Assembly: GCA_014706295.1 (NCBI GenBank)
Contig: JACSVZ010000042.1
Span: 496,001-560,000 of the forward strand
Length of the DNA: 64,000 bases
Direction of reading: 5' to 3'
Source: Lycocorax pyrrhopterus obiensis
Taxonomy: Eukaryota > Chordata > Aves > Passeriformes > Paradisaeidae
Shown here in pieces: positions 13,702 through 23,810 of the stretch. The translations under genes and the position numbers were made by a program. Positions within the stretch are counted from its first letter, which is position 1; every line of letters starts with the position of its first letter. The notes under the pieces are model-generated. The model worked only from the letters and a program-made list of their open reading frames with translations, made no database searches and was not told the origin of the DNA.

Positions 13702-15274
13702 CTGGAGGTGTGGGAAACACATGACAGAACTTTCCTTCATGACTCGAACAAGTCCATATCTACATGTCGTTAAGCCTCCTATCTGAATTTTGGGTTGGCA
13801 CAGATAACCTGACCCAGATATATTTAAAACACTCAGTAACTCTCAGTAAATCAATCACTCTGCAAATGGCTATTATTCACTGGTTTAAACTTTAGTCTCG
13901 CTGGTTCTATTTTTTTAAATATTTAACAGGATATTATCCAGAATTAAATGACATTGGGAATAACTCTGCTATTCATTCACACAAACTGCATTTTGTCTTC
14001 TGAAATACAGCCCCTAACAGCCTGAGTGATAGCCTGCAGAGAAGTGCTGAGAAGAAACACCTGTGTCATGGTGGCCTCCATGCCAGCCAGCAAACAGACC
14101 AATTCTTCAGCCATTTCTTTCATTGAATTTATTGGATGGGGCCCTGAGCAACCTGATAGGGAGTGGCATCCCTGCCCACGGCAGGAGGTTGGAACCGGGT
14201 GATCTTTCAGGCCCCTTCCAACCCAAGCCATTGTGGGACTCCATGGCTCCATTCTACGTGCAGGGACTCTTAACAAGAAGTGCTGCTCATTGTGACCAGG
14301 TACCACCACGGATGGAGCACGTGCATTGAAATCAGTGACGGAGCTGGGAACAACAGCCATGCTTCACAAGAGAACCTGGGGGGCTTCTGGCCTCCTCAGC
14401 CTACGAAGGACTGACATGAAAACTCAGAGGCTCAGTGGTGCACACAAGGTCACAAACAAAAGGAGCAGGATGGGGATTCCCCCTTTGAAGCTGCCGCTGA
14501 TTTCTGCATTTTATGAAACTGCCAATGACCACGATATCGCCATGAGAATGTTCTCTGGCGTTCGCCGGTGACTGCGACCTTGCCTGGGCTCCTCCTCATC
14601 CGCTATTCCGCACCAGCCAGTGCTGGGACCTGGATGAATCACACTCTGCTTTCTACTAGAAGGTAATAATCAAGGCTGGTTCCCTCCAAATAAAACAAGA
14701 ACTCAAACTAATAGCAAACACATTTCTGTCATTTCTCTTATCAGAAAAAAAGGTGAAGGAGATTGTACAGAAATATATCTCAGCAAACAGGCCTCAATGG
14801 AAAAAGAAAAAAAAGGAAATTGCACACATTTGCTTTATGCCACCTAAGTCCACATGAGAAAATGTTATCTCAAGTGTAACAATGCTGTGCTGCTAAGCAA
14901 TATATCAGAAAACACATAAACAGATCTCAAATTCTGCTAAACCCAGTTAGACTAATTAGGTTGATGTTGCACTCCTCTTGAAAGCTGGCTCTGTCCCTTC
15001 TTCTCAAAAGATTCCTTTTTCATGCTCAAAAGGTATGTCAGAAATACTCTGAGTAGATTTCAACAGTCAAGTAAGTATTTCACAGCAGGAATATAACAGG
15101 GTTCAGGCACCAGAAGTTAAAAAAAAAGTTTTAAGAAGTTCTAAATGCATTAAGGGGAAAGCTTAATTTAACTTTTCCTCAGGGATTATGTCTTCATGTA
15201 CTCATTTTGTTTGAAAAACACTCAAGAAGCAGCAGCTTCTGCTTTCCTCAGCATTGATGTGCTCAGGCATTATT
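13702..15274. other. GKN2-GKN1 divergent intergenic region, left part
   Basis: Noncoding DNA upstream of GKN2, with one CR1 3' end (14128-14247). I see no exon. Shared regulatory elements for the divergent GKN2/GKN1 pair could lie here, but none is identifiable by eye. Confidence 0.55.
14128..14247 (+). mobile_element. CR1 LINE 3'-end fragment
   Basis: The TTGGATGGGGCCCTGAGCAA start, the CCTGCCCACGGCAGGAGGTTG middle part and the CCCCTTCCAACCCAAGCCAT end are the standard CR1 3' region. It is sense on plus and strongly 5'-truncated. Confidence 0.85.
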
Positions 15275-18092
15275 AACATTATTAAGCTACGGAACTACTC
15301 TTAACTTACAAAATTACCAGAAGAATTTGACCCATTATTTGACACTGTCATCCACTAAAAACCAGGTAAGCAGGAGAACCCTGAGCAGCAAGTGAAAAGT
15401 AAAATTGCAGCATTTCAGTTCAAGCCTGATTAACAAACAGAAATTTAAACATGTAAAGGAGAAGGATTCAATCAAGTTATGCTGAGATTATATGATCACA
15501 ATAAAGTCTCATGGTGACTCATGGGGTTTTTCTCCAGGTACTTTTCATAAATATTTACTTTATCAGGGAGTCAGCAAGTAGTGGGGAGAAAAGGTAAAGA
15601 GTGAAGCAACACCTCTAAAAACCAACATAACTCTCCATGCTCCCATTTGCACTCAGGTGGGCATGCCATGCTCTAGATAAAGGCACGGTGACATAGCCTA
15701 GAAAACTGTGGCTCAAGGACAGAATTAATCACATTCCACGGTTAAAAAAACCCCCTCAAGCTCCAGCTCCAAGGATGAAACCAGAAATAATTTCATCAGG
15801 TTTACTCTTGCTAGACAGCAAGGAGCAGAAAAAACACATGAACATGTGTGTGCACAGAATGAAACAGTAATTTGAGGAAAGGGTGAAATTTGCAATGTTT
15901 CTTACCCTTGGGAGGTTGCTGCACAGTGCTACAAGAATTTACTACGGAAACAGAATGCCTTGAGCAGAGCTTTAAAGAGGACACAGAGACAAACTTGCAC
16001 TGGAAAGAAAACAGGGTCTTATGCAGACAAAGCCCCATTCCCTGCCCTTTTTCCTGGCTGTTCGACTGCTGCCACTGTGCTTAATGTCAAGTGCCTGAGC
16101 TGGGCGTTCGCCACACGAACTGCTCAAGCGCTCAGAAGCTGACGGAAGATGTGGAGGTTCAGGGTTGCCAGGGTGATGCATTTCTGTAATGCCCAAGTGG
16201 GCTCTGACTGGTGCAAGGCAGGGACAAAACTGCTTTCCAACTCATTGCTAATGACACTGCAGAGAGGAGGATTGGACAGCTCCGTTTCTCTTGCCTTTCT
16301 TGAGGAGGGCTCAATCAATGGAATTTCCAGAGGCCATAAGAGGATTTTCTAACATAAGACTTTGATGTGTACTTGCATCTTGGAGGCTAAGGACATAACC
16401 TGTCTCCATTTGGCATCCACAAATCGTTCCCATTAGAAGAACTATAAATCTTTCCCCTTGGTAATTTATCACTTTCATTCACTGTATTTGACACCTCGAG
16501 CAAAGTATGAAGTGGATGTGAAACAGATGAAAAGCTGAGCGCTCCGCTCCCAGTGCTGGCAGACTGCTGCACCTCCTCGGCACTCACGGAGCCCCAGCAA
16601 GGCCCCAGGCAGGAGCAGAAGGACACAGTGTGGCCCTGAGCAGCACAAGTGAGAATTGGGCCTCCCCTTCCCAAAGAAAGTAAGATGCCCTGGCTTTTCC
16701 AGGAACAGCTGCAACAATGATCCTCAGCAATGGATGGCATAGAAGGGTGTTCAGAGACATCAGCTCACAGTGACACCGAGTCCCCGTTGCGCCGTTCTGG
16801 CAAGGCAGAGGAAGCTTTAGTGCACAAACCCACCCTGAGCTGCAGCCAAGGGCACAATCAGCGCACGGGGACTGGCAGAACTGCTGGCAAATACAAAGCA
16901 CTTTGGGAGCTGGCAAGTGAGCTCCTCTGGGAGTGCTGCTTCTGGAACCTGGAACAGGCAGAGGGAAAAAGCAAATCCAAATTACCACAGGCTCCTGGGC
17001 CATGGCTCTGTGTATCACTATCAAATTCAGAGAAAGATTAAAATCGACTTCCTAGGTAACAGCTGACATAAAGTGCCCCATGTCACTGCTCCTCCCTCAC
17101 ACATGTTTTGCTACCTCTAGTTTATGGTCCCTTTCTCAAATCAGCCCTTAGTCCATAATCAGCTGCTACTCTCCTGAAGGAGCTCTGCGAAGACTCAGGG
17201 CCATGTCTGACAGCCAGAAAGCAGATGCTGAATGAGCTCGGAAAGGAAGGTCAGCAAAAGAACTCAGCAATTCCTATGATTTAGAACCAACCTCGTGGTC
17301 TCCCGGGACTCACTGAACATTTTTAACGTAGCAAGATTAGCACCTCCCTTGGTCTGAACAGTGGTTTTGGTTATAGGTACAACTTCAGGCTGAGTCCTTT
17401 GCCACATCGACACAAAGCATCACTACAAGTTTATTGGGAATCTGTGCTCTGCTTCTGATGATCTTTTTTTTTCCATGTAAAAGTTACTGTTAAATACCAT
17501 GACCAGTTTTCTTTCAGTTCCCTGTATGCAATGAATTCAATCAGGCTGGTATCAAAGCCTGCTCTTATCAGAGCACTTCCCCAGGAAACTCGTCATGCTT
17601 CTGTGAACACAGGGCACCTGCCAATAAGGCAAACCCATTTTCAGATTTAACTTTGGGATATTATGTATAAAAAGTAAGAGTACACATCAATTACCAGCAG
17701 AGCTGGCCTGGCCTACCATCCAAATGAAGTTCCCTGTAAGTACACCTATCACTTTCCCATAAAACTCTTAAGGCTGGGCAGCTTTTAAATGGTTTTGAGC
17801 TTTTCCTGGCACTGAGTGAACTCCTAGTGATTTCTGTAGGGCTCACAGAGTGAAAATGCCAAAGGGGTGGGGACTGCAGGGGTGAAATCTCCCTTTTGGC
17901 AGGGATGGAAACGTGAAAGAGAGAAGTGCTCTGTTCCAGGGGCGGCACACACACATGAGGTGTCCACAGGACAATGTTCTCTCCTTCACGACTCAGAGGC
18001 AAATCAGCAGTCTCAGCAAGTCACATCGAGTTAGGGCTCAGCTGTTTGCTGAGAGCGTAGGAGAACCGTGAGACATGAGAGGCTCAGGTGCA
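15275..18092 (+). repeat. 2.8-kb duplicated block, copy 1 (GKN1 upstream and exon 1)
   Basis: The block matches 35704-38521 at about 99% by eye over 2818 bp, with only scattered substitutions and compensating 1-bp indels. Identity stops abruptly at both ends. It covers the 2.4 kb upstream of GKN1, its TATA box and exon 1. The same overlapping open frames appear in both copies only because the DNA is duplicated; I do not regard them as genes. Confidence 0.93.
17666..17673 (+). promoter_or_regulatory. GKN1 TATA box
   Basis: TATAAAAA lies 58 bp upstream of the GKN1 ATG and is conserved in the dead second copy at 38094-38101. Confidence 0.75.
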
Positions 18093-21052
18093 GGACGGTG
18101 ACACTGGGGTATTTACGGCAGCCTGAAACTGGTGCAGGAAAAATTCACAAGCATTACTTTCAAATACTCTGAGTTGGACTTGGACGTTTTTCATAAAAAT
18201 CCTCCTTTGAAGCAGGTGAAATTTGGGACCGATTCAATATACAAGGGATTCAAGAGAATAATTGTTCACAATAGTTATCTCTAAAGAATTTTTCATCATA
18301 ACAATAGGAAATCTCTCTCAAAGGTATCAGCGGTAGTTCGGACAAACCTGAGCAGCAGCAAGCTCATGAGTTGCTGGAGCTCTATAAAGGGGTAACAAAT
18401 ATTTGGTGTCCCAATTTTCTGAACAGAAATGCTTATGCCTCCCCTTAGACTCCTAGTCCTGTATTCGGAGGATGAGATCACTACGAGGATGCTGAGGTCC
18501 CTTTGCTGCTGTGTTCCAAGTACAGAGCTGGGCTGCGCACCCATGTTCTAACTCCTCACAACAGGTGCACACGGACATTTCTCAGATCTGCTCCATGTCT
18601 GAAATCAAAAGCTCGGGGTGAAAAGCTCACTCTTGCAAAGCAAATATTTCAGAGTACCTTTTTCCAAGGAGTTACTGAACTGGGGCTGGGCAAGTTTTAG
18701 AACCCACTGTGTTTCAATGACCTTCTTGCCTGGGCAAGGTGCACTGCTGGGGCTAAGAGCCATTTCTATGCATGTGTTCTCTAAACTCATCAACAAATAA
18801 TTCTCCCGCATATTTAAATCCTCTTCAGCCGGACCCCACTGCAGAAAGTGCTGAGCCTGTACACAAAGTAAATGGGAAGTCAAAATTATTTTAAGACAGC
18901 AAATGATTTGATGCAAGATAAGCAGCATGATGTTCAAGTGTTTTGAATTTCAAATGTTCATTTCAGATTGTGATTGCTTCTCTTCTTGGAGTTTTCCTGG
19001 CTCCTGCTCTTGCCAATCACGTAAGTATAGAGCTACACACAGCTACTCACTGCTGCCACAAGAACTACTGGCTTTAGCTTTCACCTCTGAGAAATGCGTT
19101 TCTGGAAGTGAAGCTGCATTTTTAAGTTTGATATTTAGGAGAAAATTTCTTTTTAATTTTTCTATGATAATGAAGAAATTATTTCCATGCTTGATGTATC
19201 AAGGGAAAAAGAGAGTTACCATACATGGAAACAGGAAAGTCTGTCCTGAGATGAGCACAAACACTGAAAATAATGATGTGGAGAGAAACAAAGATTAACA
19301 TGATTGATCTGACCACAAAATACAGTAGAATACTGTAAGTAATCTGGTGCCAGCAAGATCCTGCTGGGGAAGGAACAGTAAGGGATTATTTTGGTTACTT
19401 AAAAATGAAAGGCTTCCCAGTCTTCATTCTGAGCCAAGAAATTTTCTCCCCTTTAATCTGATCTCCAAGAGCAATAACTTCCCAAAACACGGCTACTAGA
19501 GCTAATGCTTTACTGAGTGAAACACTGCTGGGAATCCAGGAAGCTGAATCCTTACCTCTTTTAATCCTTTCCAAAAATCAGAACATGGAGAAAAACTTTA
19601 ATGGGCAGTCCAGTGAAAACTCTAACCACTCTGACACCAGGGTCAGCACCAACCCAAAGGAGGGGTCTGAGGCCTGGAAAACCATCTGGGACTTCAAGAC
19701 TGTAAGTAACTGCCACCATGGCACAAGAAAAATGGGAAAAGAGACAAAAGTTTTCTAAAAAACACCAAAGCTGCAACAAAACTTCATCATATTTTAGAGG
19801 AGATGCTTGAAAATGTGCTCCTTCAGCCTTGGGACTGTTTCTGGTGTACTGTGTGCCGCGCTGAGCTTTTCAGCAGCAAATTCCTTCACCTGCCCTCAGC
19901 AGAAGAACACATCATACACGTGGCATTACTGGAGGAGGCAATTTACCTTTTACCAAAGTCTCTCATCAGCCTCCATGACACATTTACCTAAACAATATAA
20001 TTGAAAGGACCAATATTTTTCTTTCCCTGTGACTATTTGCACTGTAGGAAGCCTTTCTTTTAACCAGTGCCTCTCTCCAGCAACCCACTTCTCTTTCCCT
20101 GTATACTGTTTGCAACAAAAAGGGTTCTTTGTTTAATTTTAATAGGGCTACGTTGCAACCAAGGTGTTTTCAAAGAACACCTGCATCATTGCTACAACCA
20201 GCAAGAGATTTTGGTTTGGCAAACACTTTCCTACACCACCTCAAGGAGACAAGGTAGGATGGTGGTTGAAAGCGGGGCAAAAGCTGACTGTCAGTGAAAA
20301 GCACTTGTTCCTACACACAGGAGAAAAGGCTCCAAGAACTGAAGAGAACCCTCTCAGCACGGCTGAGTCCCTGTAAAAGTTCCTTCAAAAGTTGCACTGC
20401 CCAGGAATAACCCCTTCCCCGTTTCCAAAGAAGTGTGTACAAGTTCTGAACTCCAGTTTTGGTTTGCCTAAATGCTGTTTTGTGCATTTGTTTCTTTGAT
20501 GCTCAGGGACCTGGGCCTTACCAATTGCTACCCAGAGAGAATCGCTTCATTATCTCAAAGAACAGACTCCAAAGCTTGAGCCCATATGGAAAACGCATCC
20601 AAGCCCTGTGCAGAGGAATTCCTTCCTACCTCGCTTATCCAGCTCCTGGTGAGTCTGCTACTGACAGCCTCAGTGTCCCAAAATTAGGACAGATTAACAG
20701 GATTACAAAAAAAGATTCAAGCAAACGTGAGCATGTAACTTACTGAAATCCTGTGGTTTTCTATGACTTTTTATACATCAGTGTATACATACATAAGGGA
20801 ACTCAGCAGATCTGTCACTCTTCTGTACAATGACCTGGAGCCCAGCCACTCTCAGGAAGGTTCTGGGCTCTGGCTCTTGACATAAACCTGGAATTTTTAG
20901 GCAACTAGTTGGAAGCATTTCAGCTGCATTTTTATTTTCTTATTTTCTCAGACCAAATCTAATCAGTTTTTCCTTTTCTTTCAGGATCAAACTTTTTAAG
21001 AGGATCAAACTTTTTGTCAGGATCAAACTTCTTAGAGCGAGATATTTCATGA
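17724..21052 (+). CDS. GKN1: Gastrokine-1, six coding exons, 167 aa, unusual C-terminus
   Basis: Secreted gastric BRICHOS protein. Coding exons: 17724-17735, 18967-19020, 19582-19701, 20146-20253, 20507-20648 and 20985-21052; all GT-AG, 504 nt. The signal peptide (MKFP from exon 1, then IVIASLLGVFLAPALANH) is strongly GKN1-like. The BRICHOS marks are Asp59 in TIWDFKT, Cys75 (NTCIIA) and Cys133 (ALCRGIPSY, a GKN1 hallmark). The last exon is odd: after the phase-1 junction it encodes three copies of a GSNFLx hexapeptide and ends ERDIS-stop. It therefore lacks the two C-terminal cysteines that mammalian GKN1 carries after the BRICHOS domain. Exon 3 is also short and polar. I saw no convincing poly(A) hexamer within 200 nt. 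Identity as GKN1 rests on sequence and on position next to GKN2; the last exon is the least certain part. Confidence 0.88.
20985..21038 (+). repeat. 18-bp x3 coding repeat in GKN1 last exon
   Basis: Three tandem 18-bp units, each beginning GGATCAAACTT (the first G comes from the previous exon), encode GSNFLR, GSNFLS and GSNFLE. They make up nearly all of the terminal coding exon. Confidence 0.9.
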
Positions 21053-22998
21053 TGGAAATTTAAGATTAATTAACAGCCTGTTTATTACTGTGGTTATTCC
21101 TGATAGAGTTTGCAGAAGAAAATTCATAGAACTGTATATCCATAAGTAAGATTTTTCTCCTTGATAATCTTCTCTTGATCATATTTTCAATCATGTATCT
21201 TTCTTCTGCTCTGTGTGGAAGTTGTTGAGTCTGAGTAAAACTTATCATCAACCTATATTGGTCTGTGCTGTGTTTTTACGAACCCTTTGAAAAAGCAGAA
21301 GCAATCCAAAGACAAGTTGCAAAACTAATGTTCTTGCAAAATCCTAGTTTTGGCATTTAAACCTCTTCCAGTACAGTTTCCCAGGGAGAGTTCACATGCT
21401 GCCTTGAACAATTATTCATCAATACAAGAAGAAAATGGTGCTGCACCTACTACATTACCCACATTTAAGATAACATGAGATCAGTACAACTGATTTTTAT
21501 TTTGACTTCTAATTAACATAGTAAAACTTAGTAATGTAATGCAATGTGAAATGTTTTGTTTTAAAGATAAATATTGCCATGCAATACAGCCAATTGCAAA
21601 TAGACAGATGCACTATTTCTCTGACCAGCCCAGAAATGGAATTGCAAATTAGAATTAAGAAGTGTATTAAATGAAGTCTGGGGTTGAAAACAGGTGTTAC
21701 GCCAAAAGTAACGCAAAAAGCCTCAGCCTACTTTCTTCATCTAAAACTTCAGTAACTCACTCTGTCTGGAAAACACCACATCTTCACCTTCCCTCCTCGC
21801 TCAGGGCCCTTTCCTTGCTGTTTGAAAGGAGTTACTCTAAGAGACACTTTACCCACTCAGGAACACCCCAGGGTTACCCTAAGGAAAGGACACAGCAGCC
21901 TGCTCTCTTCGGGAAAAGCCTTTTGGGGACTCTAAGGGTCAACTGACATGAAAACCAAAAGCAAAACTGCACCCAAGAATTTGTTAGCACCTCTAAAGAA
22001 GAGCAACCGTCAGGTTGCAGCATTTAAGCAAAAGTTCCCGTCTGACTTGCCCGGGGTTTCTGGAGAGACTCTCCTCTCCTTTTCCACCTTGACACTGCAT
22101 TTTCCCTGAGACCACACAGGCGCAGCCCTCTTCCCTGATCCTACTGGGAGGCACCGGGAATGTCTCTCCGGGGGCCGTGGAGCCCTGTCACAGATGATGA
22201 TCCCACGCACCCCCGGGCAGCCCGGGTGTGAGCCGAGCGGAGCCTGCGGTGCAGATCGCGCAGCCCCGCGGTCACCGCGCGGCACAAAGAGCCCGGCAGC
22301 CTCGCAAGCGAGCAGGGACAGCCGCTGTCCGCCCCGAGCACAGCCGCCCTGGTCTCCGTGCAGGGAACAGCAGGGCACGGCTGCTCCTGGCAAGGGACAG
22401 TGCCTGCTGCAATACGGTCCCGCTTAAAGCCGGAATTCCAGCAGGAGAGCAAAATACCGTCAGCAAGGTCCAGCTGCTCGCGAAACTGCTATAACTTCAT
22501 GCGCTTAGGAGGAAAAGTCTGTCAACAATTGTAAATGAATAAAACTGGAAAGGTGTAAATGTCTCAGGGCTGCTCTGCCAAGTCCATGGAGGCACAGACA
22601 CCTCAGCCCTCACCGCCGTATTTTAGTGGGTGCTATGGTTACCCGATAACATACAGTGCATTTTGGAAGGTAAAAAGGCTTTCACTTATTTTGTCTAATG
22701 CAAAGCTTTTTATGTTCTTGTTTAAGCCCTAGGATATCTCCGGTCTTAAGTTTGATGTGAATTTTCAAAAGTAAATAGCACATGTCAGAAAAATACTATA
22801 AACATATTTAATTTTTCACTGCAAATGGATTCCTATCTGATAACTATCAGACTCCAGCAGATCAAAATGTTCAAAAGTACAATCCCCATGTTTATCAAGT
22901 AGTTACAGCAGGAAATAATTTTCAGGGACAAGTGACAGGGAAACAAATGGCAAAATAATTTCATTGCAACACTCAGCACTTCCACTGCGAATTCTGAA
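21053..22998. other. GKN1 3' flank and intergenic DNA
   Basis: Mostly AT-rich noncoding DNA with an isolated CpG-rich patch (22130-22425). No gene is recognised. The segment from about 22.6 kb onward is homologous to 40.2-40.6 kb at roughly 80% identity by eye, part of the old tandem duplication. Confidence 0.55.
22130..22425. other. Isolated CpG-rich patch
   Basis: About 300 bp with many CpG dinucleotides (for example GCGCAGCCCCGCGGTCACCG) lies in otherwise AT-rich DNA between GKN1 and the multi-BRICHOS gene. It has open frames on both strands but no recognisable protein. The matching place in the second copy is deleted. It could be a small CpG island or an orphan promoter; I cannot tell which. 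Confidence 0.55.
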
Positions 22999-23002
22999 AA
23001 CA

Positions 23003-23009
23003 TATAAAA
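23003..23009 (+). promoter_or_regulatory. TATA box of the multi-BRICHOS gene
   Basis: TATAAAA lies 63 bp upstream of the ATG, in a CATATAAAAGGTG context shared with the paralogue at 40.59 kb. Confidence 0.8.
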
Positions 23010-23045
23010 GGTGGAGGGTTCACATTGCTCTTTCTACCTGCAGAA

Positions 23046-23810
23046 GCATCAGCTCTGCAGTCAGGATGAATCTCCCTGTAAGTATGCATGCTTTTCTTCC
23101 TTATAAACTGAAACTTTGATTCAAACCCGTTCCTTTATCCCTCAGAAGTGCTTCTGCCTCTCTAGAGCACAAAGGCTTTCTCTGGGGACATTTTGCTCCT
23201 CCAGAATGAGCAGCTCAGCCCCTGTTCCCCAAAGGAGCTGAGGAGGTAAGGATTTTTTCATGGCTTGCCTGTACATGATTCAGAAAGCAGGAAGCCTAAT
23301 CCGTGTCCGTTATTGTCAACGCTTTTGCACAACTGGAGCACTGCACTGGTGGATCAACCCCTTCCCTGTAATGCCAGAGCAGAAGAAATGGAAAAGCTTT
23401 CTCCTCGCTCTTGTAAAATCCCTGTGTGTGCCTGCACAGGTCTGAGAAACAACTGCAGATTCAGCTCTTGAAAGAGCAAGTGGGAAATGTGTCTACTTTG
23501 CAGCAGCCTGGGGTAAAGCAAGGATGACTCCCTTTTAGGGGGGGCACTGTTGCAATCCCAGGATGGAAGCAAAAAAGGATCCAAGGAGGACCCTTAAACA
23601 TCAGATTAGGAAAAGGGAAGGAGGATTCTCATGACCAGATTTGTCAGCCAGAGCTGCAGTTACAGTTTTGTATTTGATTTTCTTTTCAGATTTTGACTGC
23701 AGTCCTTCTTGGACTTGTCCTGACTCCAGCCCTTGCTCATTACGTGAGTACAGTGACCAATTTCCACATGCATGGTTTGTCTGTATTCCCTCCTTCATGA
23801 GATCTCCTTG
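23046..23810 (+). repeat. 765-bp near-identical tract, copy 1 (exons 1-2)
   Basis: The tract aligns without gaps to 40636-41400, with four mismatches by eye, while DNA on both sides is only about 75-80% similar. It contains the start codon exon, intron 1 and the signal-peptide exon 2. Two of the four mismatches fall in the 54-nt exon 2 and both change amino acids (T16P and H21D between the two genes). Confidence 0.9.

Noticed and set aside
16387..17041. Open frames of 80-146 codons repeated almost unchanged at 36815-37469
   Set aside because: Conservation between the two places is explained by the 99% DNA duplication, which includes noncoding DNA equally; no family match or splice support.
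21053..22000. Search for a Cys-containing GKN1 last exon
   Set aside because: No acceptor followed by a matching C-terminal peptide was found by eye, so the short GSNFL exon was kept.
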